A DNA stretch of 64,000 nt from Pontivivens nitratireducens (lineage in GTDB: Bacteria > Pseudomonadota > Alphaproteobacteria > Rhodobacterales > Rhodobacteraceae): assembly GCF_014235845.1 (NCBI RefSeq), contig NZ_JACJUQ010000001.1, forward strand, positions 62,001-126,000. The letters run 5' to 3'. Positions 44,777 through 55,578 of the stretch are shown piece after piece. Numbering within the stretch: the stretch's first letter is position 1; the number at the start of each line of letters is the position of its first letter. Under the pieces are notes generated by a model. It did no database searches. It worked only from the letters and a program-made list of their open reading frames with translations, and was not told where the DNA came from. The translations under genes and the position numbers were made by a program.

Positions 44777-45913
44777 ATGGTATTTTCCACATCGCGTGGT
44801 CTTCTGGCGCTGGGCGTCCTGATCTTTCTTTCCGCCTGCGACAGCCTGCCCCGATCCGGCCCCACGATCGACGAAATCACCGCTCAGCCCACCGATGGAA
44901 GCCCTGCGGTCGAAATCGTGCCGATCACTGAAGAAATCGCCCGCCTGACAAGGCTGGACGAGTCTCGCAGCTTCTCCCCCGCGTTCCAGAATGCATCGGT
45001 CGAGAATATCGAGCTGATCCGCCCTCTGGACGTGCTGAACATCACCGTCTGGGAAAGCGGGGAATTTCCGCTCTATGGCGGGGCCGGTGGCGGGGCCTCG
45101 GGTCTGGTGGACATGCGGGTCGGGCTGGATGGCACGTTCTTCATGCCGCAGGTCGGAACCGTTCGTGCGGCGGGCAAGACGATCGAGGGGCTGCGCCGCG
45201 AATTGACCGCGCGCATCGCCCCGATGACGCCGGAACCGCAGGTGGAACTGCGTCTGGAATCCTCGGGGACCAACACCGTTCGCATCTTCGGAAGCGAGGG
45301 CGCGCTGGGCGAGGTTCCCATCGGTCCCGGCACGCGCACCCTGACCGGCCTGATCGCGAACGCGCCATCCGCGGGTGTCAATCCGACCATTTCGCAATTG
45401 TCCATCCGGCGAGGTAATCTGGTCGAGCGGGTGTGGGTTTCGGACATCTTCAACGACCCCACACTGGATATCGCGCTGCGCGGGGGCGACGTCATCAATA
45501 TCGAGCGTGATCCGCGCAGCTTCATCGCCCTGGGTGAACTGGGTGCGCAGGCACAGGTGGAATTTACCGGGCGCGACATCTCCCTGATGGAGGCCCTGGC
45601 CACGATCGGCGGCCTCAACAGTTCCACCGCCGATCCACGGGGGGTCTTTGTTCTGCGTGAGGAACGTCCGGAGGTCTATCAGCGCATCACCGGCCAGGCC
45701 ACCGACGGTCCGGTGCGCACGGGCTACGTGATGGACCTGACCAAACCCGCCGCGTTCTTCGTCGCCTCGAACTTCTCGGTCCGCGATGAGGATATCATCT
45801 TCGTGTCCGAGGCACCTTACGTGCAGTTCCTCAAGATCATCGGCTCCATCACACCGCCGATCACCAGCGTGAATTCGACCGCCCAACTGCTGACCGGCGG
45901 TCTGGGCGGCTGA
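44777..45913 (+). CDS. Wza/KpsD-like polysaccharide export lipoprotein
   Basis: The 378-residue outer-membrane polysaccharide export protein has a lipoprotein signal ending LSAC with lipid-attachment Cys21. The mature part has a polysaccharide-export (PES) domain with DVLNITVWESGEFPLYGG, MRVGLDGTFFMPQVGTVRAAGKT, and two SLBB-like beta-grasp repeats; the C-terminus ends SVNSTAQLLTGGLGG. Wza-type proteins form the periplasm-spanning translocon through which the capsule leaves. AGAGGA is well placed before the ATG at 44777. It lies 88 bp after kpsS and three bases before the kpsC-like gene. Confidence 0.88.
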   Translation: MVFSTSRGLLALGVLIFLSACDSLPRSGPTIDEITAQPTDGSPAVEIVPITEEIARLTRLDESRSFSPAFQNASVENIELIRPLDVLNITVWESGEFPLYGGAGGGASGLVDMRVGLDGTFFMPQVGTVRAAGKTIEGLRRELTARIAPMTPEPQVELRLESSGTNTVRIFGSEGALGEVPIGPGTRTLTGLIANAPSAGVNPTISQLSIRRGNLVERVWVSDIFNDPTLDIALRGGDVINIERDPRSFIALGELGAQAQVEFTGRDISLMEALATIGGLNSSTADPRGVFVLREERPEVYQRITGQATDGPVRTGYVMDLTKPAAFFVASNFSVRDEDIIFVSEAPYVQFLKIIGSITPPITSVNSTAQLLTGGLGG

Positions 45914-45916
45914 CGC

Positions 45917-47809
45917 GTGCGCGGCGCGGGCGTGGACGACCTGCGCCGCCTCGGCGTGCTTTCGCTGGGATTCTGGCGGCAACGCTGGCTGCGCGATGCG
46001 CTGCGCGGGCAGGGCTGGCAGGTGGTCCCCGGCTGGCAGGACTGCGAGGCGATCGGTGTCTGGGGGCGCGGGGGCGTGGCCGCGCGCGGTATCGCGATGG
46101 CGCAGCGTCGCGGCCTTCCCCTGCTGACGATCGAGGACAGCTTCCTGCGCTCGATCCATCCCGGGCATGGTCCCGCTGCTGGCCTGATCCTCGATCCCGG
46201 TGGCGTGCATTATGACGTGACCAGTGACAGCCGGGTCGCGGCGATCCTGAACGCGGGCCCCGTGCCGGATGGGGATACGGCAGATGCGCTCGACCTGCTG
46301 CGGCACCATCGTCTGTCGAAATACAATCACTGGCCTGATCTGCCCTGTTCTGATTTGGCACATGGGGCCGTCTTGCCCGACCGCTTCGTTCTGGTCGTCG
46401 ATCAGGTTGCTGGCGATGCGGCGCTGTCGGGGGCCGGGCGGGCGGATTTCGCGCAGATGCTGGCGGTCGCGCGCCAGCGCAATCCCGAAACGCCCGTTCT
46501 GGTCCGACCCCATCCATCGGGGCGGGGATTGCTGACGCCCGCGCCCGCGCTGCCCCTTGCCGTGAACCCCTGGGACATCTGGTCGAGAGTGAGTGAAGTG
46601 CACGTGCATTCCTCGCAATTGGGGCTGGAGGCGATCCTCGCCGGTCATCGCCCAGTGGTGCACGGACGCCCGATCTATGCCGGATGGGGGTTGAGCGAAG
46701 ATTTGCATCCCCCCGCCGGACGAACTGCCCAACTGGACATGGCGCAGTTGTTTGCCGGTCTGATGCGCGATGCCAGCATCTGGCCCGATCCCGTGAGTGG
46801 CCGGGACCGTGGCCTGTTGCGCGCGGTGGAGGATTTGGCCGCTGTGGTGGAGGCGCATCGGCGCACGACGGGGCGCAGCAGATTGCGCAACGTCTCGGCC
46901 TGGAAGCGCGCCCGTGTGGCACGCATGCTGGGACGCACAGGTGCGCCCGTCACAGTGGGCTGGGGGCCAGATCCAACGGCGGATGCCAGGATCGAGGACG
47001 GCTTCATCCGCTCCCGCGGTCTGGGCGCGGCGCTGGTGCCGCCGGTCTCTCTGATCCATGATCGGCGCGGCATCCATTTCGACCCGACGCGCCCCTCGGA
47101 TCTGGAGGCGTATATCGCTGCCAGCACCGACCTGCCAGCGGCGGCGCTGCGCCGTGCTGCCAGATTGCGTCAACGGCTGGTGGCCGGGGGCATCGGAAAA
47201 TACAATCTGTCCGGGCCGTTTCCTGCATTGCCGCAGGGCCGCCGTATCCTGATCGCGGGACAGGTGTCCGGCGATGCCTCCGTCCGCTGCGGCGGCCCGA
47301 ACGTGACCGATGCCGATGTGATCGCGATGGCACGTGAGGCGGAGCCGGACGCGGTGCTGTTGTACAAGCCCCATCCGGATATTGTCGCGGGTCTGCGCAG
47401 CGGCGCGCCAGCAGAGGGTGCCGACATGGTCGTCGGTCAGGTGCCCCTGCCGGCCCTGCTCGACCAAGTGGAGGGGCTGTGGACGAACACCTCCCTCGCC
47501 GGGTTCGAAGCGTTGTTGCGGGGGGTTCCGGTCACGTGCCTCGGCCTGCCGTTCTATGCCGGATGGGGGCTGACGGACGATCGCGCCGACATCTCGGTTT
47601 CGCGGCGAAGGGCCCGCCCCGATCTCGATATGCTGACCCATGCCGCGCTGATAGATTATCCGATCTATATCGACCCGCAAACGCTTCGCCGTTGCGGCCC
47701 GGAACAGGTCGTGAGCTGGTTGGAGGCAGGAGGGATGGAGCCTTCTGTGCCGCTCGCCGGACCGGGGCGAATGCTGTCGCGGCTGGTCAGATACGCCACT
47801 CGGACATGA
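45917..47809 (+). CDS. kpsC: KpsC-like capsular polysaccharide poly-Kdo transferase
   Basis: The 630-residue protein is an internal duplication: the motif YAGWGLS/T occurs near residue 253 (IYAGWGLSEDLHPPAG) and near 546 (FYAGWGLTDDRAD), each after VRPHPSG or YKPHPDI-type phosphate-binding segments and SLAGFEALLRG. This two-module arrangement is the KpsC hallmark, with the protein extending the poly-Kdo linker on which group 2 capsules are built. Its GTG start follows the preceding stop by three bases. The 3' end runs 23 bp into the convergent ribD. Confidence 0.88.
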   Translation: MRGAGVDDLRRLGVLSLGFWRQRWLRDALRGQGWQVVPGWQDCEAIGVWGRGGVAARGIAMAQRRGLPLLTIEDSFLRSIHPGHGPAAGLILDPGGVHYDVTSDSRVAAILNAGPVPDGDTADALDLLRHHRLSKYNHWPDLPCSDLAHGAVLPDRFVLVVDQVAGDAALSGAGRADFAQMLAVARQRNPETPVLVRPHPSGRGLLTPAPALPLAVNPWDIWSRVSEVHVHSSQLGLEAILAGHRPVVHGRPIYAGWGLSEDLHPPAGRTAQLDMAQLFAGLMRDASIWPDPVSGRDRGLLRAVEDLAAVVEAHRRTTGRSRLRNVSAWKRARVARMLGRTGAPVTVGWGPDPTADARIEDGFIRSRGLGAALVPPVSLIHDRRGIHFDPTRPSDLEAYIAASTDLPAAALRRAARLRQRLVAGGIGKYNLSGPFPALPQGRRILIAGQVSGDASVRCGGPNVTDADVIAMAREAEPDAVLLYKPHPDIVAGLRSGAPAEGADMVVGQVPLPALLDQVEGLWTNTSLAGFEALLRGVPVTCLGLPFYAGWGLTDDRADISVSRRRARPDLDMLTHAALIDYPIYIDPQTLRRCGPEQVVSWLEAGGMEPSVPLAGPGRMLSRLVRYATRT

Positions 47810-48887
47810 CGTCAGGCCCGATGGGCGTGCTGCGCACCAGCGTCCAGCGCGCCATGTCGGGCAGCGGCTCATCCGGCAATGCCGCGATCGAGGCGAGTGC
47901 CTCAGCGCCCATCACCAGTCCGGCATGAAAATAGACGAGCCGGTCCACCAACCCGGCGCGCAGCAGCGAGGCGGCCAGCCTTCCACCTCCCTCACACAAC
48001 ACGCGCGTGACGCCGTTTTCTCCCAGCAGGTCCAACAGGCCTGCCGGGATCAGGGCGCCGGTATCGTCCGTGGGACAGGCGAAGGTCAGGGCACCCAACC
48101 CCTCCCACGCCTTGCGCCGCGTCCGGTCGGCATTGCGCCGGTGCATCAGCCAGACCGGCTGCGACGGTATACTGCGGGCCAGCCGTCCCGTCAGGGGCAG
48201 GGACAGACTGCCATCCGCAATGACGCGCAAGGGGCCGGCATCGCCCAGACCCGGGATCCGCACATCCAGCATCGGATCATCCGCCCGCGCGGTACCGGCA
48301 CCGATCAGCAGGGCATCGCTCTGCGCGCGCATCAGGTGCACCGCTGTGCGGGCCTCCGGCCCGGTGATCCACCGGCTTTCCCCGCGCGCGGTGGCGATCC
48401 GGCCATCCAACGAGGCGGCCATTTTCAACGTGACGAGCGGTCTGCCCGTGGCCTGTCGCATCAGGAAGCCTGCATTCGCCTCACGCGCGGTGTCGGCCAT
48501 ATCGTGGGCGATGACGACCTCGACCCCGGCGGCGCGCAGCCTGCGCAGTCCCTCACCCGCGACGCGTGGGTCGGGGTCCTGCATCGGCACGACCACACGG
48601 GCCACACCGGACGCGATCAGGGCATCGCAGCAGGGCGGGGTGCGGCCATGATGGGCGCAAGGCTCCAGGCTGACATAGGCAGTGGCGCCGCGTGCCGCAG
48701 GGCCGGCCTGCGCCAGTGCGATCGTTTCCGCATGTGGCCTGCCGCCCGGCTGGGTCCAGCCGCGCCCGATGATGCGGTCCCCGGCGACAATCACGCATCC
48801 CACAGCCGGGTTCGGCCAGGTCCGACCCAGTCCGCGCTGTCCCAAGCTTATCGCGTGGATCAGATGGCGGCGATCCCCCTCAAGCAT
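47787..48887 (-). CDS. ribD: bifunctional pyrimidine deaminase/reductase of riboflavin synthesis
   Basis: Deaminates and reduces the pyrimidine intermediate in riboflavin synthesis. The N-terminal cytidine-deaminase-like domain has [12 protein letters not shown] (His52, Glu54) and [13 protein letters not shown] (Cys77, Cys86); the reductase domain (about 150-366) contains [29 protein letters not shown] and [14 protein letters not shown]. The ATG is inside the end of nrdR (8-bp overlap). Downstream, instead of ribE, a capsule cassette lies in the opposite orientation and its last gene overlaps the ribD 3' end. Confidence 0.96.
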   Translation of the reverse strand: MLEGDRRHLIHAISLGQRGLGRTWPNPAVGCVIVAGDRIIGRGWTQPGGRPHAETIALAQAGPAARGATAYVSLEPCAHHGRTPPCCDALIASGVARVVVPMQDPDPRVAGEGLRRLRAAGVEVVIAHDMADTAREANAGFLMRQATGRPLVTLKMAASLDGRIATARGESRWITGPEARTAVHLMRAQSDALLIGAGTARADDPMLDVRIPGLGDAGPLRVIADGSLSLPLTGRLARSIPSQPVWLMHRRNADRTRRKAWEGLGALTFACPTDDTGALIPAGLLDLLGENGVTRVLCEGGGRLAASLLRAGLVDRLVYFHAGLVMGAEALASIAALPDEPLPDMARWTLVRSTPIGPDVMSEWRI

Positions 48888-49356
48888 CCGTATCGGGTTC
48901 GGGGGCTGGTGGACGTAATTCCTGCACGAAATCCTCGAAATCGTCGGCTTCCTGGAAATTCTTGTAGACGCTGGCGAAGCGGACATAGGCAACGGTATCG
49001 ATCCGGGCGAGCGTTTCCATGACGATCTCTCCGATCGTGTCCGAGGCGATATCGCTGTCCCCCATGCTTTCAAGCCGCCGCACGATGCCGCTGATCATCT
49101 GATCGACCCGCTCCCCCTCGATCGGGCGTTTTTGCAGGGCGATGCGGATCGAGCGTTCCAGCTTGTCCCGATCGAACCCCTCACGCCGACCGTTTTTCTT
49201 CACGACCACCAGATCGCGCAGCTGCACGCGTTCATAAGTGGTGAAGCGCCCGGCGCAGGCAGGGCAGTAGCGTCGCCTGCGGATTGCGACGTGATCCTCC
49301 GCCGGACGGGAATCCTTTACCTGAGTTTCGGTATTTCCGCAAAAAGGGCAGCGCAT
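48880..49356 (-). CDS. nrdR: transcriptional repressor NrdR
   Basis: ATP/dATP-sensing repressor of ribonucleotide reductase genes. The 158-residue protein has a zinc ribbon of Cys3, Cys6, Cys31 and Cys34 ([33 protein letters not shown]) and an ATP-cone domain with [20 protein letters not shown]. The start gives the normal family N-terminus; a 15-residue upstream extension is unlikely. nrdR-ribD linkage is conserved in alphaproteobacteria. No NrdR box was identified nearby. Confidence 0.96.
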   Translation of the reverse strand: MRCPFCGNTETQVKDSRPAEDHVAIRRRRYCPACAGRFTTYERVQLRDLVVVKKNGRREGFDRDKLERSIRIALQKRPIEGERVDQMISGIVRRLESMGDSDIASDTIGEIVMETLARIDTVAYVRFASVYKNFQEADDFEDFVQELRPPAPEPDTDA

Positions 49357-49476
49357 GTGGCGAACTCCGTCCAGCAGTGCAGATTTGGCACTGCGAGCCA
49401 TCGGTGGTGGTTCGTGCTACTTTGCCTGCCATGCCTAGGGGTGGCAAGGGTTCACGCGCGGATGCCCCTCAAATAC

Positions 49477-49505
49477 CGGATGCCGAACCCGTGGTCCGGC
49501 ATCCG
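49477..49505 (-). terminator. hairpin downstream of the secreted PPC-like protein gene
   Basis: A 13-bp stem with one mismatch (CGGATGCCGAACC / GGTCCGGCATCCG) and a 3-base loop. On the minus strand, after the 49528 stop, it is followed by GTATTT, a weak U-tract. Confidence 0.6.
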
Positions 49506-49527
49506 ATTTCGCGGTGCTTAGGGCGCC

Positions 49528-50001
49528 TCAGAACGTTTCGATCTGAAGTTGCGCCGCGCAGGTCTGCGGCCCGTAGGTGCCGATCCAGATATCGTAGGTG
49601 CCGCTGGCCGGGTTGTTGATGTGCAGCAAGGCGTCGTTCGCGCTGCTGCCGTTGCTGTCATCGTCGAAGAACCAGTCGCCATCGCCATCGTTGATCAGCA
49701 AAACGCTGTCGCAATTGCTGACCACACGCAATTCGAGGCTGTAATTCGCATCCTTGTAATAGTTCAGTTCGAAGTCGGGCGACTGTGCGACCCATCCCGT
49801 GGGGGAGACGCCGTTATATGTGCGGATACCGCAGCGCGAGACATCGGAACTGCCGCCAGCCGTAACATTATAGTTCTGTGCCGAGTATAGCTGTGTCGCC
49901 GAAGCATTGATCGTCGGCCCGGAAAATCCAATGTTCGGACAAGCATAAGCTGCCCCGGCGATGAAAGTCATGGCGGCGGTGGCCAATAATGTCTTGAGCA
50001 T
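49528..50001 (-). CDS. secreted PPC-like domain protein of unknown function
   Basis: The 157-residue protein has a clear Sec signal (MLKTLLATAAMTFIAGAAYA, cleavage after residue 20) followed by a beta-rich domain of about 135 residues. The core matches a pre-peptidase C-terminal (PPC)-like sandwich: LELRVVSNCDSVLLINDGDGDWFFDDDSN begins about residue 90 (acidic, possibly Ca-binding), ending with SGTYDIWIGTYGP and CAAQLQIETF. Similar proteins recur in Rhodobacterales but have no known function. GGGGA precedes the ATG. A promoter candidate lies at 50042-50071. Confidence 0.8.
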   Translation of the reverse strand: MLKTLLATAAMTFIAGAAYACPNIGFSGPTINASATQLYSAQNYNVTAGGSSDVSRCGIRTYNGVSPTGWVAQSPDFELNYYKDANYSLELRVVSNCDSVLLINDGDGDWFFDDDSNGSSANDALLHINNPASGTYDIWIGTYGPQTCAAQLQIETF

Positions 50002-50041
50002 TTTTCTGTCCCCTCGGTCAGGTGCGGTATATTTCGCGGGC

Positions 50042-50071
50042 ATAATGCGTTCTGAACGTCGTTTCATGCAA
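50042..50071 (-). promoter_or_regulatory. candidate promoter of the secreted PPC-like protein
   Basis: On the minus strand TTGCAT (50066-50071) and CATTAT (50042-50047) are 18 bp apart, about 41 bp upstream of the ATG. Confidence 0.35.
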
Positions 50072-50197
50072 GCAATACTGGATCGCACACCTTGTCCGCC
50101 CATTGTAATCTGCATTAATGGGATGCGGTAAATTACTGTTCTTCCTGTGTTTTACAGGCGCCTGCGAAGTGTACATGAATTCGCAATATGCAATCGT

Positions 50198-50614
50198 CTA
50201 GATCAGCGTCACCACGACTTTGCGTTCGTGCGGGGCCGAACGATGCTCGAACAGGTATAGCCCCTGCCATGTGCCCAGCGCCAATGCGCCACCTACGATG
50301 GGAACGTTCAGGCTGACGGGCAGCACCGCCGCCTTGATATGGGCTGGCATGTCGTCCGGCCCCTCGGCACGATGGGTCAGATAGCGCATCGCGGGATCGT
50401 TCGCGTCCGGCACCATCCTGTCGAAAAAGGCTTGCAGGTCGCGGCACACGTCGGGGTCGGCATTTTCCTGTATCAGAAGGGAGCAGGAGGTGTGCTGCAC
50501 GAACAGGGACACCAGCGATGCCTTGCGTCCGTGCCTTTCGACCAGTGCCTGCACATCAGGCGTGAACTCGGTCAGACCGGCACCGCGTGTGCGGATCCTC
50601 AGCGTTGTCTGCAT
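50198..50614 (-). CDS. YjbQ family (UPF0047) protein
   Basis: The 138-residue protein has the UPF0047 signatures LFVQHTSCSLLIQENADPDV (about 38-57) and GTWQGLYLFEHR near 114-125. Several members show a weak thiamine-phosphate synthase activity when overexpressed, but the physiological role is unclear. The His/Glu pattern (HTSCSLLIQEN) suggests metal binding. The gene is monocistronic in this window, with a spacer of about 85 bp to the divergent SDR gene. Confidence 0.9.
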   Translation of the reverse strand: MQTTLRIRTRGAGLTEFTPDVQALVERHGRKASLVSLFVQHTSCSLLIQENADPDVCRDLQAFFDRMVPDANDPAMRYLTHRAEGPDDMPAHIKAAVLPVSLNVPIVGGALALGTWQGLYLFEHRSAPHERKVVVTLI

Positions 50615-50699
50615 CGTCTTTCCCTCCTCAAACAGGCATCCTATGGAACGGCCCCGGCGTGATGCCGTTGGTTCACAACATTAAAACGGAGAGATCGGC

Positions 50700-51374
50700 A
50701 TGAGTGACAGGGTTCTTTTTCTGACAGGTGCATCCAGCGGGATCGGCGCGGCAACGGTTCGGGCCGCGGTCGATGCCGGCTGGTCCGTCGGCATGATGGC
50801 GCGCAGTGAGGACAAGCTGGCGGAGATGGCCAGCGAATTCGGCGCGAGCGTGCTGGCGCTGCCCGGCGATGCGACCGAGTACGAACAGCAGGTCGAGGCC
50901 ATCGGGCGGACCGTGCGACATTTCGGAAAGCTCGATGCCGCATATGCGAATGCAGGCACGGGTCTTTCCTCAGCCGGCACCGAGAACGGCGATACGGATG
51001 AGTGGCACCAAATGATCCATATCAACGTGCTGGGGGTTCTGTGGACGGCGAAGGCGGCCATGCCGCACCTCAAGCGGACCCAGGGCCATATGGTCATGAC
51101 GGGCTCGGCCGCCGGGCGGCGCCATATCGCCGGATCGGTCTACGGCGCGTCGAAATGGTTCGTCCATGGCTATGGCGGCAATCTGGCGGCGGAAATGAAG
51201 GAATGGGGCGGTCGCTGCACGGTCATCGCGCCGGGGATGGTCGATACGCCGTTCTTCGATGAGGGCAAACCGGACAAGTTGCAGTCGCAGGATGTCGCGA
51301 ATGCTGTTGTCTACGCGCTCGACCAGCCTGCGCATGTCAACGTGAACGAGATATTCCTGACCCCCACCGATTGA
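50700..51374 (+). CDS. short-chain dehydrogenase/reductase (SDR)
   Basis: The 224-residue protein has the classical SDR pattern: nucleotide motif TGASSGIG (9-16), ANAGTG near 83-88, and the catalytic Tyr/Lys pair in SVYGASKW preceded by MTGSAAG. The C-terminus is short. The family covers many oxidoreductases, and no substrate can be inferred. A GAGA purine tract precedes the ATG. Convergent to rpoD with a shared hairpin at 51464-51490. Confidence 0.9.
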   Translation: MSDRVLFLTGASSGIGAATVRAAVDAGWSVGMMARSEDKLAEMASEFGASVLALPGDATEYEQQVEAIGRTVRHFGKLDAAYANAGTGLSSAGTENGDTDEWHQMIHINVLGVLWTAKAAMPHLKRTQGHMVMTGSAAGRRHIAGSVYGASKWFVHGYGGNLAAEMKEWGGRCTVIAPGMVDTPFFDEGKPDKLQSQDVANAVVYALDQPAHVNVNEIFLTPTD

Positions 51375-51463
51375 TCTGGCTTTGCAAGAAATCGGCGGGT
51401 CGAAAGCTGTGCGCAGAACGTCAGCCATTTACGGCAAAAGTGACGCATCCATCAGCCTGAAAC

Positions 51464-51490
51464 GGGGCAGGGGCATCTGGCCCCCGCCCC
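51464..51490 (-). terminator. terminator downstream of rpoD
   Basis: A GC-rich 11-bp stem (GGGGCAGGGGC / GCCCCCGCCCC) with one A-C mismatch and ATCTG loop, seven bases past the rpoD stop. On the minus strand GTTTC follows, so the U-tract is weak. It may also help end the SDR transcript. Confidence 0.6.
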
Positions 51491-51497
51491 GAAAAAG

Positions 51498-53456
<1,959 letters not shown>

Positions 53457-53496
53457 GATGCACTCCGTCAAACCGTGCCGTTCCATACCCGAATCA

Positions 53497-53550
53497 GGGC
53501 CGAATCAGCGAAATATCCTGCACGATACTGAATCGATACTGATTCGGCCC
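53497..53550. repeat. 12-bp inverted repeat in the rpoD leader
   Basis: GGGCCGAATCAG (53497-53508) and CTGATTCGGCCC (53539-53550) form a perfect 12-bp inverted repeat around a 30-base spacer; inside it lies a direct repeat GATACTGAATC / GATACTGATTC (53524-53545). The repeat lies in the 102-bp dnaG-rpoD spacer. Confidence 0.8.
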
Positions 53551-53558
53551 GTGCTGCT

Positions 53559-55505
53559 TTAGCGTTTCTTTATCCAGACCTGCTCCGCGATTAAACGCGA
53601 AAGATGGTCTGACAATTCCTGTTCACCGCCGGTTTCGGCGTCTTCGTCCCTGTGACCGCGCAACGCCCGGTCCCGTGCAAGGCTGGCCTGTTGCAGCCGC
53701 CAGGTGACACCCTCGTCGGCAACACCATGCAGATCCTCCTCTGCGTCGCGCACCTCATCGCGGATGCCCATCTCGGCGGTCAGCTTGGCCATCTCCTCCA
53801 GAATCGCGGCCTGTGCGACCGTTGCGTCGGCCTCGGGGGCCAGATGTCGCGCGACCCGGACGTTGCCCAGCGTATTCAGCCGTTCCCGTGCGTCATAGCC
53901 GATTTGCGCCATCGTCGCTTCTACAGCCGCACTGGCATCGTGATGTAGGGGGCTGGTCAAATGAAACAAGAGCACGTCGCGCACTGTGATAAGATCGGCA
54001 CAGGCCATTGGCAATCGTTCCAGCGATGCCTCCAGCTTCAGCGCTATGTCGGGATGGTTCAGGCATCCCGCGATGATCGCGCTTTCGCGCAGGCGCACGT
54101 GATCGTCCAGCGCGTGCGCCTCACGCGCCAGGAACGAGGCACGAGCCCCGGCGCTGGCCGGTTCGGGCGCACCCTTGGGCCGCCAGGGCACGCCCTTTCC
54201 AAACCCGCCGCGCCGATTCCGATTGCCGCCGAACAGGGCCTGCCGTTTTTCGCGCAGGGCGGCGGCGTAATGATTGCGGATCGACGGATCCTCGATCATT
54301 TGCAGCAACTTGCGCAGGTCCGCGTCCAGTGCCGCGCGCCGCTCGGGGCTGTCAAAGACGCGGCCCTCCGTCTCCCGCTCCCACAGCAATTCGACCATAG
54401 GGCGGGCCCCGTCGAGCAAAGCGTGCATTGCGGATGCGCCGCTTTCGCGGATCAGGTCGTCGGGGTCCTGACCGGCAGGCATCATGCAGAACCGCAGGCT
54501 CTTGCCCGGTTGCAGCATCGGCAGCGCCACGTCGATCAGGCGCTGCGCGGCGCGGATGCCGGCCTTGTCCCCGTCCAATGCGATGACCGGCTCATCCGCG
54601 ATCCGCCACATCAGCGCCAGTTGCCCCTGCGTGATCGCGGTGCCGAGGGGGGCGACCGCGTGGCCAATTCCAGCTTGCGCCAGCGCGATCACATCCATGT
54701 AGCCCTCGGCCACCACCAGCGATTGCGTCTTGCCCGCAGCCTCACGCGCGGGGCCGTGATTGTAGAGCGCGCGCCCCTTGTCGAACAGCTCCGTCTCCGG
54801 TCCGTTGAGGTATTTGGCCCGGGCGTTCGGGTCCATCGCGCGCCCGCCAAGGCTGATCGCGCGGCCCCGCGCGTCGCGTATGGGAAAGACGATGCGGTCG
54901 CGGAACCGGTCATAGGGATCACCGCTGTCGGGCTGGGCCGCCACGCCCGAGGCGACGATGTCCTTCGCGTCGATCCCCTTGCCGCGCAGATGTTCGAACA
55001 GAACGGTGCGGCCCGCGGGGGCATAGCCGATCTCGAACCGCTCGACGGTCTGCTTGCTCAGGCCGCGACGGGCGATGTAATCGCGTGCGGCGGCGGCCTT
55101 CGCACCGGAAAGCTGCCCGCGATAGAACTTTACCGCCATTTCGACGATGTCGCTGAGTCCGGCGCGTTCCTGCGCCCTGGCGACGGCCTTCGGATCGCGG
55201 GCGGGCATCTGCATTCCGGCCTCACGGGCGAGGATCTCGACCGCTTCCATGAAGCTGACATTCTCGGTTTCCTTGACGAAACCGATGGCGTCACCCTTCG
55301 CATGGCAACCGAAGCAATAGTAGAAACCCTTGCGGTCATCGACGTGGAACGAGGCGCTCTTTTCCTGATGGAACGGGCAGGCGGCCCACATGTCGCCCTT
55401 GCCCGGATTCGACTTGCGGCTGTCCCACGTGACCTTGCGCGCGGCAACGGCGGCAAGGGACGTGCGCGCGCGCAGTTCGTCGAAAAAGGAGGGTGGAAGG
55501 CTCAT
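53559..55505 (-). CDS. dnaG: DNA primase
   Basis: Synthesises RNA primers for replication. The 648-residue protein has the N-terminal CHC2 zinc domain (Cys43, His46, Cys64, Cys67), the TOPRIM core with AEGYMDVIALAQAG and IALDGDKAGIRAAQR, and a C-terminal helicase-binding domain that would contact DnaB. Starting at 55505 gives the normal MSLPPSFFDELRARTS N-terminus. It is followed by rpoD after a spacer with a 12-bp inverted repeat. Confidence 0.96.
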   Translation of the reverse strand: MSLPPSFFDELRARTSLAAVAARKVTWDSRKSNPGKGDMWAACPFHQEKSASFHVDDRKGFYYCFGCHAKGDAIGFVKETENVSFMEAVEILAREAGMQMPARDPKAVARAQERAGLSDIVEMAVKFYRGQLSGAKAAAARDYIARRGLSKQTVERFEIGYAPAGRTVLFEHLRGKGIDAKDIVASGVAAQPDSGDPYDRFRDRIVFPIRDARGRAISLGGRAMDPNARAKYLNGPETELFDKGRALYNHGPAREAAGKTQSLVVAEGYMDVIALAQAGIGHAVAPLGTAITQGQLALMWRIADEPVIALDGDKAGIRAAQRLIDVALPMLQPGKSLRFCMMPAGQDPDDLIRESGASAMHALLDGARPMVELLWERETEGRVFDSPERRAALDADLRKLLQMIEDPSIRNHYAAALREKRQALFGGNRNRRGGFGKGVPWRPKGAPEPASAGARASFLAREAHALDDHVRLRESAIIAGCLNHPDIALKLEASLERLPMACADLITVRDVLLFHLTSPLHHDASAAVEATMAQIGYDARERLNTLGNVRVARHLAPEADATVAQAAILEEMAKLTAEMGIRDEVRDAEEDLHGVADEGVTWRLQQASLARDRALRGHRDEDAETGGEQELSDHLSRLIAEQVWIKKR

Positions 55506-55578
55506 CCCCCCAATATCGGCTTTCGCGCAAGGATCGGCAAGATGCCTCGGCGCGAAGTCTTCTCGACGAGGCTGCGAT

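Noticed and set aside
44654-47872. A minus-strand open frame of over 1000 codons opposite the capsule genes
   Set aside because: Its translation is low-complexity Arg/Gln/His-rich with no domain; the plus strand encodes three recognisable Kps/Wza-type proteins. Long antisense frames are expected in GC-rich DNA.
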